Shown: positions 46,978 to 61,749 of the stretch, piece by piece
How the letters are laid out: the number at the start of each line of letters is the position of its first letter
Position numbering within the stretch: the first letter of the stretch is position 1
NCBI GenBank assembly: GCA_921293015.1
Contig: OV121090.1
Location: 39,056,533-39,120,532 of the forward strand
DNA length: 64,000 nucleotides
Reading direction: 5' to 3'
DNA from: Phorcus lineatus
Lineage: Eukaryota > Mollusca > Gastropoda > Trochida > Trochidae
The notes under the pieces: model-generated
What the model saw: only the letters and a program-made list of their open reading frames with translations
Told to the model about the DNA's origin: nothing
Database searches by the model: none
Made by a program: the position numbers and the translations under genes

Positions 46978-47986
46978 GTTTGTGATGCTGTGATGATTGT
47001 AATTGTGGTAATGATGACATATGTTGGTCATGCTATGATTGTGCTAATGGTGATATATGTTGTCATGCAGTGATTGTGTTAATGATGCATGACATATGTT
47101 TGTGATGCTGTGATTGTGGTGATGATACCATTATGTTGGTCATGCTTTGATTGTGGTAATGATGAAATATGTTGGTCATGCTGTGATTGTGGAAATGGTG
47201 ATATATGTTGTCATGCTGTGATTGTGGTAATGATGACATATGGTTGTGATGCTGGGATTGTGGTAATGGTGATATATGATTTTTGTCATGCTGTGATTGT
47301 GGTAATGATGGCATATGTTTGTGATGCTGTGATTGTGGTCATGAGGAAATATGTTGGTCATGTTGTGATTGTGGTCATGATGACATATGTTGGTCATGCA
47401 GTTATTGTGATAATGTTGACATATGTTGGTCATGCTGTGATTGTGGTAATGATGACATATGTTGGTCATGCTGTGATTGTGGTAATGGTGATAGATGTTG
47501 TCATGCTGTGATTGTGGTAATGGTGATATATATTGTCATGCTGTGGTTGTGGTAATGATGGCATATGTTTGTGATGCTGTGATTGTGGTCATGAGGAAAT
47601 ATGATAGATGTTGTCATGCTGTGATTGTGGTAATGGTGATATATGTTGTCATGCTGTGATTGTGGTAATGATGACATTATGTTGCTCATGCTGTGAATGT
47701 GGTAATGGTGACATATGTTGGCCATGCGGTAATTGTGGTAATGGTAATATATGTTGTCATGCTGTGGTTGTGGTAATGATGGCATATGTTTGTGATGCTG
47801 TGATTGTGGTCATGAGGAAATATGTTGGCCATGCTGTGATAGTGGTAATGGTGACATTAAGTTGGTCATGCTGTGAATGTGGTAATGGTGACATATGTTG
47901 GTCTTTCTGTGATTGTGGTAATGATGACATATGTTGGTCATGCTGTGATTGTGGTAATGATGACATATGTTGGTCATGCTGTGATT
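46978..47986. repeat. 36-bp minisatellite, about 28 copies
   Basis: Units centre on CATGCTGTGATTGTGGTAAT followed by GATGACATATGTTGGT, with many single-base variants. The 36-bp period keeps frames open on both strands. The resulting His/Asn- or Cys/Val-rich frames have no non-repeat coding sequence attached and are not genes. Confidence 0.92.
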
Positions 47987-48561
47987 AAATGGATTGCGCA
48001 TGGATTAAACTCTTACCTCAAGAATTGCATGTTAATATACACTGATGTATCGGTGCATCGTCATGGTTCAGTAAACGAGACGATACACGATACAATTGAT
48101 TAAGTTGTTGACGATGTTCAATTAGTTCAAACTGTCATATCTCACTTTACTCTATCTTCTGTTACTCTCCATGCACATAGAAATCATTTTTGTCGTAAAT
48201 ACTTATTTTATCTCTCTCGGTTAAGGGACTGATGTGAAAAGAAAATTTATTGTTGGCGAAATGATACTTGTACTAGCTTGATTCTATCCATAGGCAAATG
48301 AGGAATAACCGATTTTCTTAAGCTTGTCTTTGTAGGTTCCTTCAACAAATCCTGCCACATTATGCTAAATTTGTGTACCAAGGGGCCTGAACCTGAGTTT
48401 CGTAGATCATGTATCCAATTCATTTAGTACTGATTTTTTTCTGTACATCATTAATTAAGTTATGGAGGTGTATAGATGGATATGTATCACATTTAACGAT
48501 TCTCTCAAAATACACCCCGCGGGCCGCGGGGGACGTTTTCACAATTTACTTTGAATGCATT
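47987..48561. other. AT-rich spacer
   Basis: Unique-looking DNA between the minisatellite and a MITE. A short GC patch (CCCCGCGGGCCGCGGGG) occurs at about 48515. No coding sequence or named repeat is visible. Confidence 0.35.
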
Positions 48562-49026
48562 TTAAAGAGCCACTCCGTGAGTTGTTAGAGTCATATATGT
48601 CAAACTTAATCAATGATGTCATTTGATCGCGAAGTATCGACTGTTACCAAATAGACACATTTTAAAGCTTATTGTTGGTATTATTGGTTTTGTACAGTGA
48701 CAATATGAAGGTATAACGTCGCAATCATGATCGAAAACCGGACAGTGGCGCGCGTGAAATAGTCAAACGTAATTTTGGAGACTTATCTAATACAGCCAGG
48801 AGGGCAGTTAGCATTTGTTAGGTTATATAACTAGTATCCATGTATAATGGACGTGATATCTACAACTCTGTGAATTTACCAGTATTTGTCATATATATAT
48901 ATATATATATATATATCTTTTATACATGAAAAGTTAAGATGTTTTGATTTTATATACCACATATGGTATTTAGGTTCATATCAAAGGTAAATAACATGTT
49001 ATGAAAATCACGGAGTGGCTCTTTAA
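48562..49026. mobile_element. TTAA-flanked MITE, copy 2
   Basis: Ends TTAAAGAGCCACTCCGTGA and TCACGGAGTGGCTCTTTAA are perfect 19-bp inverted repeats including TTAA. The length is 465 bp. An (AT)n run at about 48892-48916 and a small internal deletion distinguish it from copy 1. It borders the duplicated GM2A-like block. Confidence 0.85.
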
Positions 49027-50210
49027 GTAGCAGAGCTCTGCATTGAGAGTTTTGATCGATTTTCAACAGGGTTGACTTGAAGTAACCTCTTTGGGAACGA
49101 ATGAGATAAAAAAAAGATTTAAGCTGTACTGCTAAATGTTGAACATCATCTTGTGTCCTTATCCTTGATATATCGTCATCCTGCATTCTGGGAACTGGAA
49201 TATAATTGTATCAAGATAACAGAAAAAAACAACAATTTGGAAAAGCTTGATTTATTTACAAAAATAGTATTTTCTTGGTTTTACACAATTGGGGAAAGCA
49301 TTCAATAAACGTATGTGTGATAACAGTATTAGAAGATGTAAAATGATGATGTTACAGTTCAATGTCATGTGTTTACTTTCATGACATGGTGATGACGCAG
49401 TAACAGTTCCATCAGAATAAATGGCGAGAACGAGGCCACGTTCCTCGATCGTGAAGATTACCCTGAACGCAGCCACCCTCTGCTTGACTATAGTTACTAT
49501 TGTTAGAACAAGGTCTTGACACTTTGTAAGACCAACAAAAAAATCTTAATGAACTTTTTTATGACGAATACACTATAAATGGAAGAACCGATATTCAGTG
49601 ATATGACACAATAAGATGGACATGTGATATGACAGCACTTCATTTATACAGTATCTCGATAACATTAAAACAGACAACAAAGCTCCTGCACACGAGCACA
49701 TCTAAACACATTGAAGAACAAGCTCCACCTATCCACACAGTAGCAGGTTTACATGTTGAGCAATACAGATGAAACACATATAACACAATCTTCGTAATAA
49801 GACTGAGTTTATTTATTTATGTTTTGGATTACTTCAAAATGAATTTTTCATATGACCAAGCATCTGAGATACACACATAAAACTTTGCAAGCTAATATAC
49901 CACAGAGGAGATATCAGATGTTATTAACCAATAAAGAACATGCAGATTGTTCTACTGATTTGTATTTGTTCATAGGTAAACTGTCGGGATGCGTTTCTTG
50001 ACCACAACGCATAGTCATTTTTTATCGTTAAAACGGCAGATACAATTTGACTTCTGAAAATCAAAATTACAAATCGTCCGATGGAACCTTTCCTTTACGC
50101 GCCATTCTGAAAATAAGGTAGACAGCCGACATAAAGGGTAAATGCTATTTGTGCACGCATAAGACGTTTTTAAAAGCGATTGAGCAAGATATAAAGATGG
50201 CGAAGTCTGC
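49027..50210 (-). other. Conserved 3' flank / probable 3' UTR of GM2A-like copy A
   Basis: Nearly identical to 60003-61179 in copy B. Minus-strand AATAAA signals occur at about 49806-49816 and 49252-49258. A small minus-strand frame at 49476-49252 (starting AAFRVIFTIEERGLVLAIYS after its first codon) is kept in both copies, but the surrounding non-coding DNA is equally conserved, so coding is not shown. Confidence 0.5.
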
Positions 50211-53713
<3,503 letters not shown>

Positions 53714-53890
53714 CCTGTGAACACGAAGGGTCAGACATGTGGACGATGGCCTCGAAGCTATTCTTAATCAGTCATTACAAATATGTCTCATACTGTACTA
53801 GTGTATACTAATATACGTTAATCGTAATTCCTACAGATATGCCACATTCTGTACATAATTTTTTATAGTTAATCCTCAATATGAAAACCG

Positions 53891-54274
53891 TTATTTCATG
53901 GTATAAATAGAGATCATTACCCGAGGAAGTGTGTCATATGACTTTTACGAAACGATTGTGAATTTTTGTATTACCCGAGCGAGAGCGAGGGTTATACACA
54001 AATTCGCACAAGTTTCGTAAAAGTCATATGACACACTTCCGAGGGTTATAATTTCTTTATTACCAATTCTATTTCATTTTAACACACGGAATGCGGCCTG
54101 CATCCTTTCCGGCGGCCCGCTACAGTGACGTCACGAACAATGGTTTTATGACGTCACAGACGAGGTAATACGGTAACTCGCTCTGAAACAATCGTTGCTA
54201 GGCAAAAGTGATATGTGCACATGTGCTCATATTGAAAATATGTCACCGCTTATGATTAACCATATGGATAATAA
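53891..54274. mobile_element. Hairpin-ended insertion upstream of copy A
   Basis: Present in copy A and absent from copy B, which reads straight through GGTATAATGAATG at about 63388. It starts with a long inverted repeat (53916-54052) containing a perfect 28-bp arm pair at 53925-53952 and 54012-54039 (core GTGTGTCATATGACTTTTAC). Two TGACGTCA palindromes follow near 54126 and 54150. Possible short TAA-type duplication at the borders. Non-coding. Confidence 0.72.
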
Positions 54275-54379
54275 TGAATGATATGTTATAAGGAAGAACA
54301 TTTCTTTTACATATCTTAATCAAGTAATCCAAGTCTGGTATTTATAGCATAGCCGTCCATAAAAAAAAGGTGTTTGGAA

Positions 54380-55006
54380 GTTATGATAAACAAGGGAATT
54401 GCATTATAAGGACGTTTATAAGGATGCTGTTAGAATACTAGTGCAAAAGCTTGTTCATTCTAGACTTGATTATAGTAACAGTTTGCTGATAGGAATCAGT
54501 AAACGTCAACTATACAAACTTCAGAAGGTTCAGAACACTGGAGCTCCTCGACTTTGGAATCAACTTCCTCATGTCATCAAGATATCTTGTTACTATAGTC
54601 AAGTCTAGAATGAATGTACATTGACTGTTTTAAATCAAAACTCAAAACTTTTTTTTTTTCAAGCTATTATTCATCTAAGATTTTATTCATGCCAATACTT
54701 CACACCATTACCTTTTATTCTAATATGTATATGCGCTTTGAGCATGCATCTTGTGTATGGATATAGCGCTTTATCAAAACTCAAAACTTTTTTTTTTCAA
54801 GCTATTATTCATAGACATTATTCCATGATATTTTGCCACTGACTGAATTATCTGACTTTGTGTACTATATTTATTCATATGCTATAATTCATACTCTTCT
54901 CTTAGATTTTATTCATGCCAATACTTCACACCATTACATTTTATTCTAATATGTATATGCGCTTTGAGCATGCATCTTGTGTATGGATATAACGCTTTAT
55001 AAATAC

Positions 55007-55052
<46 letters not shown>

Positions 55053-55053
55053 T
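54380..55053 (+). mobile_element. 3' end of a CR1/L2-like non-LTR retrotransposon, copy A
   Basis: 54399-54608 encodes a fragment of the C-terminal RT-flanking region: LVHSRLDYSNSLLIGISKRQ, LYKLQKVQN, then, after an internal deletion, APRLWNQLPHVIK. The 3' UTR has GCGCTTTGAGC .. AGCGCTTTATAAATAC and a (ATT)n tail at about 55009-55053. The same fragment is in copy B, so it predates the duplication. Copy A carries an extra internal duplication of the T-rich stretch at 54640-54910. Confidence 0.82.
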
Positions 55054-56030
55054 AACGAGGAAGTTATATTCACAATGTAAACAGGAATACGTTGACTCAT
55101 GTAGTCACGAGAAAACATCGAGGTCAGCGTGCAATTATATTATTGAACAATCAAGCAAACAATTTCGATCGAGAGTTATGCATGAATAATTGGTTTTAAA
55201 ATGGTTATTAGAATAAGCAAAGAATCTTGACTTCTCTTCTCTGCATTGCAAGTTCATGGGGTGTGACAGGTACCAGCTGATAACCGTAGATTCAGCTGAC
55301 ACGAGGTGGACATCTATATTTTATCAATTTTTGTCATCATAGCGTGGGTGATGTTGCTCGGTTAATTGTTCGCCGATATAAATTAAGGCACTAAATAACT
55401 TATATGTCCTTGGTTCAAACTCCTGCATGACCACGCCTCACCAAAGATTAAAAAAAACTGTCGAAGCCTTCGCTAAAACATAGTGTCGTCAATAATAGAT
55501 GTCAATACCACCTGTACCCACTAATGCGACAAATGTCAGCTCTTCACGTCGCTTGAGAAGGGAATTGGAATTCCCTTCTCTAAATACTAAGAAGAACGGC
55601 AGCGAATCAAAGAGTTTTCATGGAGTTAACTTTGCTAAAAGCTTGCGGTAACTAGGTCCTTACTGCGACCACATTTGTTGACACCTAGCTGCGACGATGT
55701 ATGCGATTTGTCATCCAGCTCAGACACTATTAGTATGGTCTGATGAAAGAGCAAACGTAACCTTGCTTCTTTTCTCTATGTATCATTCATAGAAAAACAT
55801 ACTATATTACACTGCTGTAGCAACAAGGAACAAAATGGGATAAGGAAGAATCTATCCCTGTACAGATGTATTGTACAGTATAAACACCAGGTGCACTTGG
55901 TACTTTTCTCTCGCTGAAAACATCGGGATTTCTTACCTTAAAAATTGCATTTATCTTATTTTGTAAATGGCCGTGTTTGCAACTAAGTAGAATTGTTTCA
56001 GTGGCATTCTAGAAGTTGGTAGTATAAGGA
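55054..56030. other. AT-rich spacer with a short hairpin
   Basis: Contains a perfect palindrome GAGAAGGGAATT-GG-AATTCCCTTCTC at about 55555-55580. No gene is visible. Confidence 0.4.
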
Positions 56031-56180
56031 CGACGATGATATATGGATATACAACTTCTTTATTACACACTGGCGACGTTTCGGTATAGATCCTTAAAAT
56101 GCTTGATAACGGTATAAGGATCTATACCGAAACGTCGCCACTGTGTAATAAAGAAGTTGTATATCCATATATCATTGTCG
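56031..56180. repeat. 150-bp snap-back hairpin
   Basis: Arms of about 65 bp (56031-56095 and 56116-56180) with only two or three mismatches around a 20-bp loop. Conserved core TGGCGACGTTTCGGTATAGA. The flanks carry a direct repeat AACTAAGTAGAAT at 55981 and 56181. Probably a palindromic mobile element. Confidence 0.8.
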
Positions 56181-56752
56181 AACTAAGTAGAATATTTTCA
56201 GCTAAAATCAATTACGTGATATCACGAATGAGGATGTTGATTGACGCTATACAAATTTGTTTAGGGTGGAAAAAGCATTAAGCTTTGCACTCGTTAAATG
56301 TTTCCTATAAGCATGAACTAGCATAATAAACCTTTTGATAACAACTCACTGAGTAGTTACAAGTCATAGATAAGAAATGCGTCAAATGAAGTGACATTAC
56401 CTTATACAGCACTACAACTCATGAAGATATAGGCTTACCAAACAGGTAGTGATATTTGTGTATACCTGGCAGTGCACGTCACGCCACAGACACATGTTGG
56501 CAGCAAAGGACTGTGCCACTTCTACGTTTTGTATAAATAAATCAAGGCCGGAAAAAATATGTGCCGGAGAACAACACTACATGAGAGGGGAAAATATAGC
56601 CTGTGTCATGGTCTCTTTATTATTGTTTTGCTTCAATTTCAACTTTAGATGAAACGCGATCCCCGGCATGGTAAATTTTAATGAGTAAAATATATATAAT
56701 AGCTAATATAGAAACCGGTCCATGTATTTTCAGAGACTGGGTGTAAGTCTAT
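56181..56752. other. AT-rich spacer
   Basis: No coding sequence, named repeat or RNA gene is recognisable. Only short frames occur. Confidence 0.35.
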
Positions 56753-57090
56753 TTAAAGTGCCACAGAGTATGTTGTTGGAGTCAAATATGCCGAACTTCA
56801 TAATTGGTGTTATTCTACCAAGAAGTGGACTCTGTTTCCAAAAATCATCATCTTAGTGCTTATCAGTTCAGTATAGTGACAATGAACAGGTTAAAGTTTC
56901 GATTTGTGATCGACAACCGGACAATGACCGGTGTCAATGACTCAAACGTAATTTGGGAAAGTTATTTACAGCAGGCACAAATGGAAATATGGATTGGTAG
57001 AATTGATCAGGACTTTCAACTGATATACATATAAAATGTACGCAGAATTTGGAGGTCCTAACATTTATATGGCCGATTTTCATTTATCAT
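56753..57090. mobile_element. Diverged TTAA-MITE subfamily member
   Basis: Starts TTAAAGTGCCACAGAGTATG. It then matches 46591-46935 in order (GTCAAATATGCCGAACTTCA, GTTCAGTATAGTGACAAT, ATGTACGCAGAATTTGG, GGCCGATTTTCATTTATC). The right end is not preserved. Confidence 0.65.
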
Positions 57091-58024
57091 TGAAAACATA
57101 TAAATAGCATAATTTGGGAATTTGGATTATAAAGAAACGAGATAGGTAGGTAAGAAAATTGTACTATGAAGAAAATCACAACCGATTTTAAAGCGACCGG
57201 TGTCACACAGTAAACCGCAAGTTTTATATGTTTAAGAAACACGTTTGCTACTTTCTAAAGCTATTCCTTTGAATATTAACTTCCCAACAGGGATCTTAGT
57301 TTCCCTTTCTATTCTGATGTTATCTTAATTCGATATCATAACTGACAAAGATATGCTACTACTAAGTTGCTACGTTTACAACTTAGTTCTTTCAACACGA
57401 GACATAGACATTATTGACATAATACGATATACAAAAAATATAATCAATGGTAGCCTAGATATGCTGCGTATGTTGACAATATCGTGTGCAACAAGAGCGC
57501 CGGCGTAAAAAAAAACCTCCAGTATATTCCTATACAAGTGATGCAGTCTGATACTTACTGGACACAGTGGAGGCAGACAATCGGTCAGTTTAGCACAGCT
57601 CGTCCCGGTTCGTTAACCTGTCTCTAGGCTTGCACACTAAGAACTTTCCTGGAAACACTTAGTATATGTGTATGCTCAACAAGGGTGGAAAATAAGCTGG
57701 GGTAACCCGCGCTTGGGAAAAGAATTTACTTCCGGGTACAAGTAATTTTTCGTTTCGCTTTATTAAACAGTGTGCATAACACGTAGCCTTCATGCACATA
57801 AACAAACTGCACAGTAGCTTGCTGGGAGAACTTAAATTTAAACCTGTGTGTCCTTTTTAATTATCAACTGGAGCTGAGGCAAGATGAATATGCCCACGTA
57901 TTCTAGCCTTGAGCAGCCTCCTATCATTTTTTTCAACGGTGAAATTATTTAGTATTTTGAATTATCTATGTTTATTGTGAAAGTTCGCAGTCAAATTTGC
58001 AACAGTGTACGCAGAGTGAAATTT
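57091..58024. other. Spacer with a candidate untranslated first exon for copy A
   Basis: Mostly unremarkable AT-rich DNA. Minus-strand 57640-57557 is GC-richer and ends in CCA/GTAAGTAT, a strong donor that could serve the acceptor just before the copy A ATG. The promoter is not defined. Confidence 0.3.
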
Positions 58025-59126
58025 ACTACCAGTCCTTGAATAACACCTGGTATCGAATACCATCATGTCCATAAATATTAAATACTATGCTAGATTTGAA
58101 AAACATCGAGCCCACGAATACCACCCAGTTCTTGAATACTATCCTAGCTTTTAAACACCCAGCTTCGAATAACATCGAGTCCTCGAATATCACCCTCTCC
58201 TCGATAACACCATGACCTCGTATAGAATCATAGTCCTCGGATATATACGTACCGAGCCTCGAATAACACCTGGTCTCGAATATCACCCAGTCCTTGAATA
58301 CCAACCAGTCCTTGAATAACACCTGGTCTCGAACACCATCATGTCCATAAATACTATGCTAGATTTGAAAAACATCGAGCCCACGAATACCACCCAGTTC
58401 TTGAATACTATCCTAGCTTTTAAACACCCAGCTTCGAATAACATCGAGTCCTCGAATATCACCCTCTCCTCGATAACACCATGACCTCGTATAGAATCAT
58501 AGTCCTCGGATATATACGTACCGAGCCTCGAATAACACCTGGTCTCGAATATCACCCAGTCCTTGAATACCAACCAGTCCTTGAATAACACCTGGTCTCG
58601 AACACCTGGTTTCAAATACCACCCAGTCGTTGAATAACAACCAGTCCATGAATAACAGCTGGTCTCGAATACCACCCAGTCCTTGAATAACAACCAGTCC
58701 TTGAATAACACCTGATTTCAAATAACACCGAGTCCTTGAATAACACCCAGTCCTTGAATAACACCCAGTCCTTGAATAACAATCAGTCCTTGAATAACAA
58801 CCAGTCCTTGAATAACACCTGATTTCAAATAACACCGAGTCCTTGAATAACACCCAGTCCCTGAATATCAACCAGTCCTTGAATAACAACCAGTCCTTGA
58901 ATAACAACCAGTCCTTGAATAGCATCCTAACTTTTAAACACCCAGCTTGGAATTACATCGAGTACTCGAATTCAACCCTGTCCCCGATAACACCATGACC
59001 TCGTATAGAATCATAGTTCTCGGATATATACCTACCGAGCCTCGAATAACATCTGGTCTCGAATATCAACCGGGTCTCGTAAAAACAGGCTTTAGGTCTC
59101 AATTTACATTACAGGTATCAAATACC
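58025..59126. repeat. Degenerate 18-bp minisatellite with higher-order duplication
   Basis: Short units such as CCAGTCCTTGAATAACAC and variants (TGGTCTCGAATA, GAGTCCTCGAATAT). A composite block of about 280 bp at 58028-58305 is repeated almost unchanged at 58306-58590, and a third partial copy lies at 58920-59060. The array is interrupted at 59127 by a MITE and resumes to about 59640. Open frames rich in LLFKDW-type repeats are artefacts. Confidence 0.88.
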
Positions 59127-59585
59127 CATTCTCTCCCAACAGAGGTAGCTCCGTCATAAATTCCTATACTACCTCTGTCCCATTTCGAAGGTTTCTTGTG
59201 CACGAAATGTAGAAATCTGATTGGATGCAATCAAAGTTAGTTGTGCAATCAGCGACGCCGTTTCAAAATGTATCATTTAAATCGTCTAAATTATTTCCGT
59301 AAGCTTTCCAAAAGCAAATTTTTTTCCGAATATGCAGATGGCACTTTGAGTCTTCTTTATAGAACAAAAACGCCTCATTTTTGCAACTGCATCATTACAT
59401 AGGTCTGTGTGTCAACAAATATGTTATTCATGCATTCGGTGTTTTCATTGGTTGAAATATTGCCAGGTAGTTTAAGTTGCAATATCGCGCCGGTAGGGGC
59501 ATAGCCTAAAGCACAAGAAACCTTCGTATTAGGACAGAGGTAGTATAGGAATTTATGACGGAGCTACCTCTGTTGGGAGAGAATG
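59127..59585. mobile_element. Mutator-like MITE with 9-bp target duplication
   Basis: 459 bp with terminal inverted repeats of about 54 bp (CATTCTCTCCCAACAGAGGT .. reverse complement). Both sides carry TCAAATACC (59118-59126 and 59586-59594), an exact 9-bp target duplication. Long TIRs plus a 9-bp duplication point to the MULE superfamily. Inserted within the minisatellite. Confidence 0.85.
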
Positions 59586-59789
59586 TCAAATACCATCCGA
59601 GCCTCAGATAAAAACTGACCTCAATAAACACCGGGTATCAAAGCATTATTTTTAGATACTAATATTATTTAAAATTTTGACACAAATATTAAAATTCTTT
59701 TAAAACTTCTGCCATATTTTCTCTCTGTATAAGGAAAGGAAATGTAAACACTCTTTGCACGAACGGTACATTGTCTGTGTCTGTCATTG

Positions 59790-60002
59790 TGTATATTGGA
59801 CGTGATATCTACACCTCTGTGAATTTATAAGGCTGTTTTTAGATTTTCATGGAAAACCAGTATTTGTCCCATATTTGTCACACAAATATATATATATATA
59901 TATATATAGTTAAGATGTTCCGATTTATATCACCAAATATGGTATTTAGGTTCATATCATAGGTAAATAACATGTTATGAAAATCACGGAGTGGCTCTTT
60001 AA
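59790..60002. mobile_element. TTAA-flanked MITE, copy 3, 5'-truncated
   Basis: Only the right half of the family is present, ending CACGGAGTGGCTCTTTAA. It keeps a segment (GGCTGTTTTTAGATTTTCAT) that copy 2 lost but copy 1 has, so copy 2 suffered its deletion after the GM2A block was duplicated. An (AT)n run lies at about 59886-59908. The truncation point marks one edge of the duplication. Confidence 0.75.
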
Positions 60003-61179
60003 GTGGCAGAACTATGCATTGAGAGTTTTGATCGATTTTCAACAGGGTTGACTTGAAGTAACCTCTTTGGGAACGAATGAGATAAAAAAAAGATTTAAGC
60101 TGTACTGCTAAATGTTGAACATCATCTTGTCTCATTGTCCTTGATATATCGTCATCCTGCATTCTGGGAACTGGAATATAATTGTATCAAGATAACGGAA
60201 AAAAACAACAATTTGGAAAAGCTTGATTTATTTACAAAAATAGTATTTTCTTGGTTTTACACAATTGGGGAAAGCATTCAATAAACGTATGTGTGATAAC
60301 AGTATTAGAAGATGTAAAATGATGATGTTACAGTTCAATGTCATGTGTTTACTTTCATGACATGGTGTTGACGCAGTAACAGTTCCATCAGAATAAATGG
60401 CGAGAACGAGGCCACGTTCCTCGATCGTGAAGATTACCCTGAACGCAGCCACCCTCTGCTTGACTATAGTTACTATTGTTAGAACAAGGTCTTGACACTT
60501 TGTAAGACCAACAAAAAAATCTTAATGAACTTTTTTATGACGAATACACTATAAATGGAAGAACCGATACTCAGTGATATGACACAATAAGATGGACATG
60601 TGATATGACAGCACTTCATTTATACAGTATCTCGATAACATTAAAACAGACAACAAAGCTCCTGCACACGAGCACATCTAAACACCTTGAAGAACAAGCT
60701 CCTCCTATCACCACAGTAGCAGGTTTACATGTTGAGCAATACAGATGAAACACATATAACACAATCTTCGTAATAAGACTGAATTATTTATTTATGTTTT
60801 GGATTACTTCAAAATGAATTTTTCATATGACCAAGCATCTGAGATACACACATAAATCTTTGCAAGCTAATATGAAACAGGAGATATCAGACGTTATTAA
60901 CCAATAAATAACATGCAGTTTGTTCTACTGGTTTGTATTTTTCATAGGTAAACTGTCGGGATGCGTTGACCACAACGCATAGTCATTCTTTATCGTTAAA
61001 ATGGCAGATACAATTTGACTTCTGAAAATCAAAATTACAAATCGTCCGATGGAACCTTTCCTTTACGCGCCATTCTGAAAATAAGGTAGACAGCCGACAT
61101 AAAGGGTAAATGCTATTTGTGCAGGCATAAGGCGTTTTTTAAAAGCGATTGAGCAAGATATAAAGATGGCGAAGTCTGC
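60003..61179 (-). other. Conserved 3' flank / probable 3' UTR of GM2A-like copy B
   Basis: Counterpart of 49027-50210 with only scattered differences. The small minus-strand frame at 60452-60228 is preserved with one amino-acid change. Confidence 0.5.
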
Positions 61180-61693
61180 TCAATACAGATCGTTGCTGCT
61201 GATTTTGACTGTCGCATTGGCGCATAGCATCATCTGATTTTGGCCGTTCTTCAGCTTCAGGATGCCCGTGTAGGTTCCCTGAAATTAAATGTTCATATAA
61301 AGCATTTACGTCATGAGTTTTATAAAAGTTGATTATTTTGAGAGATTTTGATTATTGAACGATATTATACGGAGGTAAATCAATATAATTATCCTGAATT
61401 TTACCTTGATGCTTCCTGATCTCAGTATGATCGAATCGTTTTTTTTAACCTATGAATTTTCACGCTTGCAGAATTTGTTCAGTGAACATGAAGTACGATT
61501 TCAATAAAGGTCCCATGCTCTTCTAAAGAATATACCTATATTCCGTGAATTTGCAAACAACACGACACAAAGATAACTTACGTCGTATCCCTTCAGGACC
61601 AACAGGTTAGAGTAGGGGTAAGTTCCTTTGTAAGGAGCTGGAAGAGATATGGTAAAGATTATAATGTTTTTAAACAAACGATTCGTACACTAG

Positions 61694-61749
<56 letters not shown>

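Noticed and set aside
46978-47986. CRISPR-like regular repeats
   Set aside because: Units are contiguous without unique spacers and the genome is animal; this is a minisatellite.
47063-47988. His/Asn-rich or Cys/Val-rich ORFs
   Set aside because: Products of the 36-bp minisatellite period, open on both strands, with no initiation context or flanking exons.
58026-58925. ORFs rich in LLFKDWVVF-like repeats
   Set aside because: Arise from the 18-bp satellite; the period keeps the frame open by chance.
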